A stretch of DNA of 64,000 nucleotides from Macrostomum hystrix. Lineage: Eukaryota > Platyhelminthes > Macrostomidae. Positions within the stretch are counted from its first letter, which is position 1; every line of letters starts with the position of its first letter. The notes under the pieces were generated by a model. That model did not search any database. It had not been told where the DNA came from and saw nothing but the letters and a program-made list of their open reading frames with translations. Of the stretch, positions 33,509 to 45,306 are shown in pieces. Made by a program: the position numbers and the translations under genes. The DNA lies in assembly GCA_950097015.1 (NCBI GenBank), contig CATNEN010000030.1, positions 3,457,001-3,521,000 on the forward strand, written 5' to 3'.

Positions 33509-36500
33509 TTCTCTATAGGATGTTGCCTAAAATTTGATGTCTGGGCTCCGCAGTTTTAGGCTTGAATTAGCCGCTTTTGGATGCAATGAATTATGCAAAG
33601 TTGGCTTCTGTTGCAACTCTGAATACAGACATTTTTGCGCTCGTCTTTTAGGGCATCTGCAAATTAAGCATTTGCCTGTACGATCTGGTTGGCTGTAGCA
33701 TCTTGTTTCTCTTCTCGGCTGTGTTTGACAAGAACGGCTTTAGATTCCTTCCGCATTGTTGCCTGGTAACAAAAATTGGCTTTAGAGTTGCCTCACTCTC
33801 GTACTGTAAATTTTGGCATGGCGCCATCGGGCTAAAAAACTCAAATATTCAGTCTAATTTCTGCCCTGAATCAAACTTTTGTGATTCAGGTTAATGGCAG
33901 GTCGGATCAATACGTGCATCTGAAAGTGCTCGGACATCCTCAAATAGATTTATGTCATATGTAAAGAGCTACAGTACATGTAGCAAAAATTTTGTTATCT
34001 ATATCAGTTAAATTTTGATTTTTCGTTCATAATTACAGTTTACTTTTGCTTCGATTGTCTGAATTGTCCTTGATTCGTGCATGCACGCTTGTCAGCTGGT
34101 AAGAATCTGTATCCATCGAAGCGGTACCCAAGTTCACCCAGGAACTGAACTAAACAAGCTGCTAGTTTACTCTTTTGGCAGCTGCAGATCCACAGACTGT
34201 CGTGCCTTAGTGATTATATTTGACTTGTGTCAACGGCGTCGCCAGCTAAGGCTTGCGCGGCGACTAATGTGCAGGGTCGCATGATTAAGCGCGCATTTTA
34301 AAACTGCTCTCAGTGACACAAGCGTGCAACTTAAATGCATGTTTTGTGACGCAGCCCTCACCTCTGCCCTATCATTTTTCATCTCTTTCTCGTTCCCTGC
34401 CCCGCCAGTCGGCTAGCGTGCCCCACCCCACCCCAGCGTTTTATCGATCGCCCCAGCCTACCCCTGATTGTTGAATGTACATCTCACAGCCTTGCGCGCT
34501 CTCTTACTCCCCTGGTTGTTTTGTCGCTAAAGCCCCGAAGTTCTGTGTGTGCCTACCTAACTATATAGCAGTGCCCAGTTAGTTAAACCCCGCAAACCTC
34601 GTCTGTCCACCTGTTACGAGACTGTTCTACTATACTAGTGCAAATAAAACCCACCGGCCACTAACTATTGCATCAGCCGAGATACTGTGAGTCTGTTGTT
34701 TCTCTCTGTAACCCAACCTAGCTCTAGGCCTACCTGTACATGTGGTGACTCACAAAAGATGCGTCTGGCGCAAGCGCGCATTATAAACGCATTAATACGA
34801 ATACTGCAGCTCGAAGTTAGACTACTAATAGACACAGGCTTATTCTTCTTGTGTGATGTGGCTGGTGGTGTGACAGAAGGAGACAAATCGCGACCAAACA
34901 GACAGGTTGGGGGCTGCAAATTCGCCAGCTGGCACCATTGCCTGCTTCACGCAGCAACCAAGCCAGGAGACGACGTGATGTCCAGCTTCAGTCTGCGTGG
35001 GCCGCCTATGCGGCAGGAACAATCACAAGCGCAGAATTACTGCAGCGCTGTGCAAATGTGGTGGCTCTACAGTAATATTTGTGCCGTTATAGTTATTTAC
35101 ACGTTTACACATTTGTGCCTTTTATATTTTACATTTGCGTGTTTTCGTCTACACTTTGTGCGCGATTTACAGTATGCCTTTGCGCTTTGTGCCTTTTATA
35201 TATTACATTTGTTACAGAAAAACGAAATAAGCATTTCAAATTATTCAACTTAAAATTCATTGGCAATAACAATTACATACTTTCCATACTTTATATACAT
35301 TGCAGACAGCTGGCTTCAAGCCGCAATACAATAATGCTATGAACGTAACTGATAAAAATGTGCAACATTATAACAAAAAGTATAGAAAATTATGGAATAT
35401 CTATTAAAACGTTTGTTCCACTATTTATATGTTCGTGCAATAGTGTTATTAAAGTAAAAAGACGTACACGAAATATTTGTATTATGTATAGTAAATTGAA
35501 CGTAGGACTAGGGCAGACGAAACGACCGCATCGTATATTGGCAGACGAACTGGCGGCCGACGAAAAGGCAGCAGACGAAAAGGCGGCAGACGAAACTATC
35601 GACCGTCAACCGTTTTAAGTCCGGCTAATTTACACGCGATAAAGCAAATTTATCATATGATAAGGATATCATATCCTAAGTGACCATTAATAGGTTGAAA
35701 AAGTGTTTTAATGTGTTTTACTTACTGTCAAATAGTTTGAAATGTAATCTGAAAGAGCATTTACTATATATCTATCCAAGCCATATTATTTAATGCTGTA
35801 TCGACAACATTTTTTAAAGTGAGCTTCAAGTTAATCTCTAGTGTAAAGTTTTCACGGTTAAAAGGATAACTTATTTAGAAACTTATAGCTATTTCCAAAG
35901 CCGTAAAAATATTCTTTTTTGATTCTTTTTGAAATAGAATAACTGTTATATGACTTAGAAAACTAACTTGACGAGAACGGAGTACGCAAGATGACCAACA
36001 TACACCGTAGTCCGTATACACGTCTATATAAGCCACCATGCCATGTGACTGATGCAGGAGCGTAACCAGGATTTTGTTTTGTCGAGACATACGATTTTTC
36101 ATTTCATTTTTGTTTTGGCTTTGCACTTTGACTTTTGACTTCGACGCTGCAGTTCATTCACTCTGAGAAATTTAGAAGGAAAAATTGACGAATGCCTACG
36201 GATGTAGGCATCCTTATGCCCACTCTTATGTCCGCGGGCAATACGACATTGGACTGATTTATACACTAAGACAGATTAATAAAATAATTTTGACGTGTTT
36301 TTGTGTTGGTCTGGAAACAGATATTACATATAGTGTGTATATCTAATATATTAATATAATTATTTTTTCTTTTTGACTTAAGCACTAAACACTTTTAATC
36401 ATTTATGAAGCACTTATAAATAAACAAATGAACTCTTTTATAGTTGCTTAAATTGGTTAATTAATTAATTAAAAATCAGGTATTGTGCATAAACACTAAA

Positions 36501-37109
36501 TTCTAAACTTACACTAGAGTTGAGATTTGAATATCTAAGTTTGTTTGGTTGTTTGTGAGTTTGTTCAGTTCTTATTAATATTAATTTCACCCACAGCATT
36601 TTTTTATAAATTAATTAATAGGTTTTATTTAAATATTCAAAATATACTAAAAACATAAAATAATATAGTAGTAAGAAATTACCAAAAATTAAATTAGATT
36701 AATCTAGAAATAAGTGAGACTAAATGATAATCATTTTTACCTTATTTACAAAATATCCTAAGCTTCGAAAACATGAGCTGTAGAACATGTATTTATTATC
36801 CTTAATGGCTTAAAGTTTACATGAAAATAAATTTAATTACAAGCTGAGAGAAACTTAACATACAGTCGCAATACATTGTGTTGGGTAGTTTAATGGTGTC
36901 CTCACCTTTCTTCACCGTAGCTTCCAACACTAGGAAGCTAAAAAATTGACTAAAAATGACTAAAAAAGGAAAGTGGCTGGCTTCACATATATTGATACTG
37001 AACCGTTAAATTTCGTAGTCAGCTTGTTGCTTTTTGTAAATCAGGTATTCCGTTAGATTTAGTATATTATTTTGCTAACTTTATAAAGAACTGATGATCC
37101 TCTTTAGTT
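33509..37109. other. Gene-poor AT-rich region with a possible LTR remnant
   Basis: No exon could be supported in 3.6 kb. A separate entry covers the LTR-like stretch at 34380-34700. A few small frames (for example 34687-35253) are not called because they have no domain or splice context. A short GCAGACGAAAAGGCGGCAGA repeat occurs near 35555-35600. Confidence 0.4.
34380..34700 (+). mobile_element. Possible solo LTR or LTR-retrotransposon remnant
   Basis: A C/T-rich block is followed by CTATATAG (near 34561) and AATAAA (34643-34648) about 80 bp apart, the spacing of a retroviral-type U3-R-U5 unit. Downstream, one frame contains VRLLIDTGLFF, faintly like a retropepsin LIDTG motif. No second LTR, target duplication or primer-binding site was established. 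Confidence 0.3.
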
Positions 37110-37410
37110 AGGGAGGTTGAAGCCTTGTGGTTAGAGCTGCGGACTCACGACGTGAAGGTCGGGGTTCGATTCCCGACTCCACTCGAACAATTTGTGTCCT
37201 TTAGGAAGACACTTAACTCTGCATTGCTTCAGTTCACCCAGCTGTTAAATGGGTACCAGCATTAGCTGGGGTAATTGAGGGTGGGTGTGACGTCCATGCA
37301 CTGAACTTGTACGCAGCCTTCAGATTTGCCACGCAATAGCTGCGACTGTGCTGTCGGCTGCACATCTGCCCGATGGGGGCAGGTGTAATCAATTATTCTT
37401 ATCCTTATTA
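37110..37410 (+). mobile_element. tRNA-derived SINE, family A, copy 1
   Basis: The 5' head has GGTTAGAGCTGCGGACT (A-box-like) and GGGTTCGATTCCCGACTCC (B box). The body contains CACTTAACTCTGCATTGCTT, CACCCAGCTGTTAAATGGG and a 3' end GGGCAGGTGTAATCAATTAT. It is homologous to 38925-39196. The internal CAGCTGxxAAATGGGTACC segment resembles a conserved central domain found in SINEs of several invertebrate phyla (comparison from memory, to be checked). Confidence 0.85.
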
Positions 37411-37773
37411 AAATTAGGATCAAAATATATTTTTAAAGACGAGCTGAATTTCTGAAAACTAAGTCTGAAATCTTTCTTTAACGTTCTTCTCGAAAGTAAA
37501 TAGTTTTAGAGGTATCGAATCGTTCAAAGCCCACCAGACAAACTGAGCGCCATATTCTCAATTTACAGTCCTATTGAATGCTGTAATTGCTGGCCTACTC
37601 AGCTCAGCCAATCGCCGTTCGGCAGGCCTGACATTGGTTGGTCTCGGCTGCAGGCAGTCTCTTGCTCACACGACAAACATATTTAGTGTACTCGTATGTG
37701 TGAATCGTCCTGAAATGTTCTCACTCTTCCTTTGTGATCTTGCGAGTCCAGCATTTCGCAATCCGTCTAGAAA
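37411..37773 (+). promoter_or_regulatory. Presumed promoter/5' UTR region of the PKA regulatory subunit gene
   Basis: 363 bp between a SINE and the start codon. No clear TATA or initiator could be assigned; a 5' non-coding exon cannot be excluded. Confidence 0.3.
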
Positions 37774-39583
37774 ATGTCGGTGCTCATTCCCGAGGGCCTC
37801 ACGGAGCTGCTGCAGGAGTTCACGGTGGCCGCGTTGCGCACAAGACCGCCGAACCTCGTCCAGTTTGCAGCCGCGCATTTCCGTCGCCTAGAGCAGCAGC
37901 AGCAGCAACAACACCAGAAGCTCGCTACAAAGGTATGGCCCTTAGTTAGAGTCCATCAGGAATTTTTATAACCTTTCTAAACCTTCTTCGCTTCCTCTGA
38001 AATACAACAGGAGACGCATCCTAGTGGCGCACTGGCTGGCTCTTCTAAGGGCGTCCAGTTTCAGCAGCAACAGCTCAACTCGGACAGCAATGATGACGCA
38101 GACGAGCACTCAAACAATCGCAGCGACATTGACAATGAGGACGACGACGAAGAGAGCGACGCCTCTCCGCCGCCTCGACCAGCGGCCTGGGGCGCCGGCA
38201 GTCGGCGGGTGAGCGTCGCAGCGCCCTCCTTCGATCCGGAGCAGCACGAGGCCACCTACGAGCGCAGAGTTGTGCCCAAAAGTGACGAACAGCGCCGGCG
38301 CCTGATGGAGGCTGTGCGGCACATTCTGTTGTTCCGCAGTCTCGAACGAGACGATCTTGGTCACGTGATCGACGCCATGGAGGAGCTCTCGATAGCCGCC
38401 GGAACTCGTGTGATCGAGCAGGACCAGGAGGGCGACAATTTCTACGTTGTCGAAAGCGGCATCTTTGAAGCGTTCGTCCGCGACAAAGCCACCGGCTCCA
38501 GCCGTCACGTGCTGACCTACGAGCACGAGGGCTCCTTTGGCGAGCTGGCTCTGATGTACTACTGTCCTAGGGCGGCCACGATTGTGGCTAAAACTGACGG
38601 CGTCCTCTGGTCGTTAGACATGGAGACCTTTCAGCAGAAGGTGCTCATGGCGGCGTTCAAGCACCGCAAGAAGTACGAGGCATTCCTGGCTGCTGTGCCA
38701 CTGTTGGACGAGATGACCCAGTACGAGAGACAGAATGTGGCCGATGCTCTCAGGTGCGAGGAACTGTACTGCATTGACTTTTGCCTAATTATTGGGGGTG
38801 AGTGGCGGCGCGGGTTGAAGCACCCGAATCTCACACTAATGTCCCTAGGCTCGAATCCGCAGCGAGGTCACAGCACTTGTTTAATGAAATCTACTAGGCT
38901 ACAAGGGGTTTTAACTTTAGTAGTTAGAGCGTCGGACTTAAAGGTAAGGGTTTCGATTCTCGACTCCACTGGAACCATTTTTCTCATTTAGCTAGAAATG
39001 AACACTATTGCTTTAGTTCACCCAGCTGCTGAATGGGTAGCAGCATTAGCTGGATTAATTGAGGGTGAGTGTGCTGTCCCCCCAGTCCATGGACTGAATA
39101 TCCGTACGAAGCCTTTAGACGCGCCTCGCAATAGCTGTGGCTGTGCAGTCGGCTGCACATCTGGCCCGATTGGGGCAGGTGTAATCAATTTCTAAAACTC
39201 TCTAAAAATACAGAGAGCGGGAGTTTTCGGACGGCCAGAAAATCATTCTGCAAGACGAGGTCGGCGACGAGATGTTCTTCGTCGAGGACGGCTCAGTCAG
39301 GGTGATGCGCCGCAACTCAGACAACGGCACGGAGACGCAGGTCAACCTGCTGGGCAAGGGCGCCTACTTTGGCGAGCTGGCGCTGATCACCAAGCAGCCC
39401 CGATTGGCCAGCTGCTACGCTGTTGGCCCCACCCGAGTCTGCGTGCTGCACGTGACCGACTTCGAGCGCCTCCTCGGCCCCTGCCTCGGCGTGATGCGCC
39501 GAAACATCGACGCCTACAAGAGGCAGCTGAGCGACATCTTTGGAGACGCGGCCAGCGTTCCGCTGCCAAGGGCCGAGGCCTAG
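37774..39583 (+). CDS. PRKAR2: cAMP-dependent protein kinase type II regulatory subunit, 3 exons
   Basis: Exons 37774-37932, 38011-38753 and 39214-39583 encode 423 aa, a normal length. Residues 1-45 ([32 protein letters not shown]) are the RIIa dimerization/docking domain that binds A-kinase anchoring proteins. An acidic linker follows. The inhibitor site is RRVSV with Ser121, the autophosphorylated form that defines type II subunits. Two cyclic-nucleotide-binding domains each keep the phosphate-binding cassette: [15 protein letters not shown] (F229, R240) and [15 protein letters not shown] (F353, R364). In the absence of cAMP it would hold the catalytic subunit inactive; cAMP releases it. 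Donor CTCAG/GTGCG and acceptor ACAG/AGAG join as [11 protein letters not shown]. Intron 2 contains two SINEs. Confidence 0.96.
38803..38882 (+). mobile_element. Degenerate SINE family B head in PRKAR2 intron 2
   Basis: AATGTCCCTAGGCTCGAATC and CGCAGCGAGGTCAC align to the tRNA-like head of SINE B (compare 53620-53773, reversed, and 60010-60330). It is truncated directly before the SINE A copy. Confidence 0.55.
38925..39196 (+). mobile_element. tRNA-derived SINE, family A, copy 2 (PRKAR2 intron 2)
   Basis: AGTTAGAGCGTCGGACTTAA and TTTCGATTCTCGACTCC mark the tRNA-like head. The body aligns to 37110-37410 down to the shared 3' end GGGGCAGGTGTAATCAATT. It lies in sense orientation and stops about 15 bp before the exon 3 splice acceptor. 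Confidence 0.85.
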
Positions 39584-40654
39584 ACAAACCGGAGTTTCAT
39601 GGACGCTGTTGCCATGGATACCAGAAATCACAGACTAATATATTTTTTTGCGTTTAAAAAGTTTCCGTCAATCGTGCATCGTTAAGCTACAAAATTAATT
39701 TCATCAATTTTTAAAGGATCAGCAAATCCTTTAAAAGTTCATTATTGTAGGACACGACACAGGCTTCTGCTTTGATTTAGATAATTTATTCTTATTTTAA
39801 CATTAGCCATAAAGTGTTTAGCTCAATATTAAAAACTCATTAATTAACTTTATTGTGTTTCCGCTAGATATTTTGTCCTGAAGTCTCCACCAATCCTTTT
39901 AAGTTCTTTTAACAAAGCTGTTGAGTTGTTTGTTGTCCAGAACATTGAGACATATCGTTGTGACTTAATATGCCTTTAGTATAGGAATAAAACAATGCGA
40001 AATATCCCCAAAACGTGTCTTGTACCCTCGTAGATTACACCAATAGAACCTGTAAGATTACTCTCCAATTCATGGTCATGACAATTTTGCTTCACTAACT
40101 CACAAAAGCTTGTTTCTGTTGTGTTTTTGTTGTTAAAAGAAAATTAAAAAATGCTTCTGTTGCTTGTTGAATGACTGGTCCATGGTAGATTTCGCACCCC
40201 CTTCTCAGGGGAGGGGAAGGAGAGATCGGGATGAGCATAGCTTGTGTGAGCAAGGCAGAGGAAATGGGCGAGGCTGTTTCTAAGCAGCTTCTATTCCGAT
40301 TTCTCCCCCCAACGCCGCGACTGTCGTCTAATTACCGGAGGACGCCTAATATCCGTTTCAGTCTACCTGCCCTCACCTGTGCCTGGGAGGGGGTGGGTGG
40401 CTGGCCAGTAGGCTGCCGTTGTTCTCGTCAGCCTTCTCAAATTAGGGAGCGAGCAGTGGGGGGCGCACTCGATAATCCCTTTGTGAAGCGGAACAGACTT
40501 GAGGTGGAGAATGAGAGGCCGTCTCTATACAGTCCTAATAATGCGATCTTCGTCAGTCTCTCCAAGTACTCTGTGCTCACTGTTAGACAGCGCGTGGCCG
40601 GAATTCTCCTGTAGTCAATAGGTTCTAAATATTTTTAGCACTCATCAATAGGGC
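39584..40654. other. PRKAR2 3' flank
   Basis: AT-rich sequence; AATAAA at 39986-39991 is a possible polyadenylation signal about 400 nt past the stop. The open frame 40231-40614 has no domain and is not called. Confidence 0.4.
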
Positions 40655-42162
40655 CGATAAAGTGAGCAGAGGAAGTGAGGGGAGAAGAGGAAGTGAGGGG
40701 AGAAGAGGAAGTGAGGGGGGAAGAGGAAGGGAGGGGAGAAGAGGAAGTGAGGGGGAGAAGAGAAATTCACGAGGGTGGGGTGGAGAAGAGGAAGTGAGGT
40801 GGAGAAGAGGGAGTGAAGTGGAGAAGAGGAAGTGAGGTGGAGAAGAGGAAATGAGGTGGAGAAGAGGACGTGAGGTGGAGAAGAGGAAGTGAAGTGAAGT
40901 GGAGAAGAGAAAGTGAGGTGGAGAAGAGGAAGTGAGGGGGAGAAGAGGAAGTGAGGTGGAGAAGAGGAAAAGAGCGGGGCAAGAGAAATTCAGGAGGGTG
41001 AGGGGGAGAAGAGGAAATGAGGTGGAGAGGAGGAAGTGAGGTGGAGAAGAGGAAGTGAGGTGGAGAAGAGGAAGTGAGGTGGAGAAGAGGAAGTGAGGTA
41101 GGTAGAGAAGAGGAAGTGAGGTGGAGAAGAGGAAAAGAGCGGGACAAGAGAAATTCAGGAGGGTGAGGGGGAGAAGAGGAAATGAGGTGGAGAAGAGGAA
41201 GTGATGGGAGAAGAGGAAGTGAGGTGGAGAAGAGGAAGTGAGGTGGAGAACAGGAAGTGAGGGGGTGAGGTGGAGAAGAGGAAGTGAGGGGGTAAGGTGG
41301 AGAAGAGGAAGTGAGGGGGTAAGGTGGAGAAGAGGAAGTGAGGGGGTGAGGTGTAGAAGAGGAAGTGAGGGGGTGAGGTGTAGAAGAGGAAGTGAGGGGG
41401 TAAGGTGGAGAAGAGGAAGTGAGGGGGTGAAGTGGAGAAGAGGAAGTGAGGGGGTAAGGTGGAGAAGAGGAAGTGAGGGGGTGAAGTGGAGAAGAGGAAG
41501 TGAGGGGGTGAGGTGTAGAAGAGGAAGTGAGGGGGTGAGGTGGAGAAGAGGAAGTGAGGGGGTAAGGTGGAGAAGAGGAAGTGAGGGGGTGAAGTGGAGA
41601 AGAGGAAGTGAGGGGGTGAGGTGTAGAAGAGGAAGTGAGGGGGTGAGGTGGAGAAGAGGAAGTGAGGGGGTAAGGTGGAGAAGAGGAAGTGAGGGGGTAA
41701 GGTGGAGAAGAGGAAGTGAGGGGGTGAAGTGGAGAAGAGGAAGTGAGGGGGTGAGGTGTAGAAGAGGAAGTGAGGGGGTGAGGTGGAGAAGAGGAAGTGA
41801 GGGGGTAAGGTGGAGAAGAGGAAGTGAGGGGTGAAGTGGAGAAGAGGAAGTGAGGGGGTGAGGTGTAGAAGAGGAAGTGAGGGGGTAAGGTGGAGAAGAG
41901 GAAGTGAGGGGGTGAAGTGGAGAAGAGGAAGTGAGGGGGTGAGGTGTAGAAGAGGAAGTGAGGGGGTGAGGTGTAGAAGAGGAAGTGAGGGGGTAAGGTG
42001 GAGAAGAGGAAGTGAGGGGGTGAGGTGTAGAAGAGGAAGTGAGGGGGTGAGGTGTAGAAGAGGAAGTGAGGGGGTGAGGTGTAGAAGAGGAAGTGAGGGG
42101 GTAAGGTGGAGAAGAGGAAGTGAGGGGGTGAGGTGTAGAAGAGGAAGTGAGGGGGTAGGGGG
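40655..42162. repeat. Purine-rich minisatellite (19- and 27-bp units)
   Basis: About 1.5 kb of almost pure G/A. The first part (to about 41250) uses 19-bp GTGGAGAAGAGGAAGTGAG units plus rearranged spacers with AGAGAAATTCAGGAGGGTGA; the rest uses 27-bp units with a GGGGGT insertion. The two GTGTAG/GTGGAG variants alternate. Frames of 500 or more codons on the minus strand (SSPPYPLT) are by-products. Confidence 0.97.
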
Positions 42163-43857
42163 GAAGCAATGAAAAAAGAAACAGGTATAAAATAGGACGA
42201 GAAAACTATGAAAAGAAATAGAAAGGCAAACAGCAAAGCAGAGAGCTGGACACCGATTGACGTGAATTTTCCATCCTCCAAAACTACTTTACTGTCTCGA
42301 TCGTGTCTCTGTGATAGAACTTGTTGGTCGAAATTTCTACATATCGGCAAAATCCCAATCTTCCCAATTTGCTTTCGCCAGTGAGGATAGAATGGGGGAT
42401 GGGATCGGCTATAGGGATGAGATGGTTATAATTTGGCCTCCCTTGTATCTCCTATCTTTTCTGCTCCTTTGCCCAGGCCCGCTGACTCCGCAGCAGCACT
42501 GATTTGATTCTCTCGCCGAACAGATGGGAAAATGACGAGGGAAATGAGAGAGTGAAGCATAGAAAACAGAGAGTGCCAAGGTATAGGATCCTCAGATCCT
42601 ATCTTTGACAGAGCATGTGAGCCTCAATTTGAGTGTATATGTGTTCGGACCAATAAATTTACATAGAAATTCAATTGTTGAGTCCATGAACTTGGCTAGT
42701 CTAACAGGCGCATTGTCTGCGTGATGAATTCGTGGATGCAATTTAAATCCTATTATTTTAAGTCGTAACGCGATTTGGCCCAACTCGAGTGCTTCTGTAG
42801 TGTTAATACGTGGTAAATTATTCTTAACTATGAATTGACGCTATCGACTTGAAGTGTGTCGTTTTTCTTCATTTATTTTATTTTAGACTCGATGATAAAC
42901 AGTCAGTCCTAGTCTTTCGGGTGTCGCAATAATGCCGCCTAGTAGTACTTTAGTCTGCTCCACACAGTAATTAATTTTCGAGTGGGCTTTAGTCTAGCTG
43001 ATAATGGGATTAAAATTGGCAGTCGGGTTTGTAAGGATCCTTAACTCAAACCTGGGGCTAGGTGGGTAGCAGGTGACAAAGCTGTGCCCAATTTGTCCAA
43101 TTAGCCATGGAAATACTGGCGGGTAACACGGAAGGCGAGTGCGAGATTCGGCGCAGATGGAGAGACCGGGTCCATCTATCACCCTTCAACGCCTCTCTGC
43201 GATCTGGGATCTGGGATCTGGGATCTGGGATCTGGGATCTGGGATCCGGATTGATATAGGCACGGTCCGCGCTGTTCGCATTTTCGAGCTTGATTAGGCA
43301 CCAAGGCTTCGCGTCCTTGTGTGTGCGTGTGCGTGAGAGAGAGAAGCGGTGATGAGGTGATGCGGTGCCAACAGAAGACTAAGGAAAACGCAGCCAACAA
43401 TTTCTCATCTATCTCGACCTATAGATAGATTTTTAGCGAAAATATAAATTCATCGTCACGTCGGGCCGGCGCGGGTTTGGGCCAACCATCTCAAATGCGA
43501 GCATAGTAAATGGCTATTGTTAGCGCGCCAAACAGCAATCTATGTCAGGTGTATGAGGATTGTGAAGCCAAGCAAACACTCCCAATTCTGGCTAGGCAAT
43601 TTGAGTTTTTTTAATGAGAAATACGTGTCACACAGTTTAACTACGAACCTGTATTTGTGAGCACTCACAATATATAACTCTAGAGTATTTGGCTTGCATC
43701 AAATAGCATTGTTCTCTTTTAGTTAGGCAAAAAGTTCGATTCCCAATATTTTTGTCCAAATATTTGTTAAGCTAAGTTGTAATTTCAAAACTACTTTTAG
43801 CATGCGCATAGTCCTCCTACTCACTCAGCAAATTATTTCTCTAGGCTTCATACTTCT
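42163..43857. other. Unassigned spacer
   Basis: No gene supported. A 7-bp GATCTGG tandem repeat (about 6 copies) lies at 43200-43246 and a GT/GA microsatellite at about 43317-43345. Confidence 0.45.
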
Positions 43858-43865
43858 ATTTAGAG
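43858..43865 (+). repeat. 8-bp target-site duplication, left (ATTTAGAG)
   Basis: Exact copy of 44511-44518, adjoining the MITE end. Confidence 0.92.
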
Positions 43866-44510
43866 CAGGGGTCGGCAACCTTATATACCCCGCGGGCTAA
43901 AGAGAGAATCTTAAAGACGACGGCGGGCCGCATGAAGAAAGGGGAGAGATTAGACACATGAGAGATCAGACATGTCAGAGATCAGACAGGTGAGAGATGA
44001 GACAGGGGAGAGATGAGACAGGAGAGAGATGAGACGGGAGAGATGAGACACGGGAGTGGTGAGACAGGGGAGAGGTGAGACAGGGGAGAGATGAGACAGG
44101 GGAGAGGTGAGACAGGGGAGAGGTGAGACAGGGGAGTGGTAAGACAGGGGAGAGGTGAGACAGGGGAGAGGTGAGACAGGGGAGAGATGAGACAGGGGAG
44201 AGGTGAGACAGGGGAGAGGTGAGACAGGGGAGAGATGAGACAGGGGAGAGATGAGACGGGAAAGATGAGACGGGAGAGATGAGACAGGGGAGAGATGAGA
44301 CAGGGGAGAGATGAGACAGGGGAGAGGTGAGACAGGGGAGAGATGAGACAGGGGAGAGATGAGATAGGGGAGTGGTGAGACAGGGGAGAGATGAGATGGG
44401 AGAGATGAGACAGGGTGTACTGTAGAGTAGGTGTTAGGAGGAGCTAAGGGCCGGATTTGGGAGCTTCGAGGGCCGCATCTGGCCCGCGGGCCGGAGGTTG
44501 CCGACCCCTG
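43866..44510. mobile_element. hAT-type MITE carrying an internal minisatellite
   Basis: The ends are CAGGGGTCGGCAACCTTATA and the inverted GAGGTTGCCGACCCCTG, with a further inverted CCGCGGGC block. The CAGGGGT...CCCCTG termini and 8-bp target duplication are characteristic of hAT-superfamily elements. The 645-bp interior has no transposase; it is mostly a 16-bp GATGAGACAGGGGAGA repeat (about 43970-44415), so the element is non-autonomous. Confidence 0.93.
43970..44415. repeat. 16-bp minisatellite inside the MITE
   Basis: About 27 units of GATGAGACAGGGGAGA and variants (GGTGAGAC, shortened GATGAGACGGGA). Confidence 0.93.
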
Positions 44511-44518
44511 ATTTAGAG
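44511..44518 (+). repeat. 8-bp target-site duplication, right (ATTTAGAG)
   Basis: Matches 43858-43865 exactly. Confidence 0.92.
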
Positions 44519-45306
44519 TGTACAGAATATATAAGTTTCCGTCACTGATCCATCACGTGACGATCGACCTTGTTGCTAAAAATAGCACCGGACGAAATAG
44601 CATGGTGTAACTTTCCGTCACGTGACGATTGACCTTGTGGCTGAAAATACTACTTTACTAAATAAGTCTCCTTTACGGTTTACTTAAAGCTATTGCATAG
44701 AAATGATACATAAGGACTTGCTTCTCTTTACTCTTTACAAAACGCAGTGCCACCTCTAGTTATCTTCGAAATCAACCAAGTGAATTTAACATTTTTTTCA
44801 GTTGCTCTGAATCAAATCTGAAACATTCCTATGGCTGCTTTTTCTCACGATGCAACAAGTCTTTCCAATCCAGCAGTTTAATTAAAAAAATTATTGAATT
44901 TCTTTGATGTCTGTAGCCTTCGAGGAGGCATCAGTCAGGGGAGGGGGATTACCCTGACAGGACTTCGCGTCCCTTTCTTGTCCAGCAATGTCTCCTAAAA
45001 GAGACGGGAATGAAAAATTATGAATCTGATTTCTCGAAAATCTATCTGTCATCTGCGCCCCGAAAACCTTCAGTCCCTGCTTCACTAAAGGTCGTTAATC
45101 TGTCGACAAGAATTTTGGGATTATAGAAATGGCCCGCTCTAGTAAATTCAATCCGTTGATCTCGGCGCTAAATCTCATTGCCTAATCCGAAGATTAGATC
45201 AGCGGCCGGCGGTTCCTTTTAAGAATTTAGGCAAACAAATATTAAAAGATGAAGAAAAACATACTTTTTTCCACCGGAACTTTCAGTGCAACCGGCAAGC
45301 CAGCCA
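44519..45306 (+). other. Upstream region of the CCDC78-like gene
   Basis: A possible splice acceptor (CGGAACTTTCAG, ending 45285) precedes the chosen ATG by 21 nt in an open frame, so an upstream 5' exon or trans-splice acceptor is possible. Two similar CACGTGACGAT segments near 44555 and 44616 form a short local duplication. Confidence 0.4.

Noticed and set aside
37125-37190. Functional tRNA gene
   Set aside because: A and B box motifs are present but the cloverleaf does not close and a shared SINE body follows.
38754-38991. Extension of the PKA subunit past ALR in exon 2 ([10 protein letters not shown]...)
   Set aside because: It reads into SINE sequence; splicing at 38753/39214 restores the second cAMP-binding domain.
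40231-40614. 127-codon plus-strand frame after PRKAR2
   Set aside because: No homology recognised; probably chance frame in a GC-rich patch.
40625-42350. 514- and 527-codon Pro/Ser/Leu-rich frames
   Set aside because: Products of the purine-rich minisatellite read on the minus strand.
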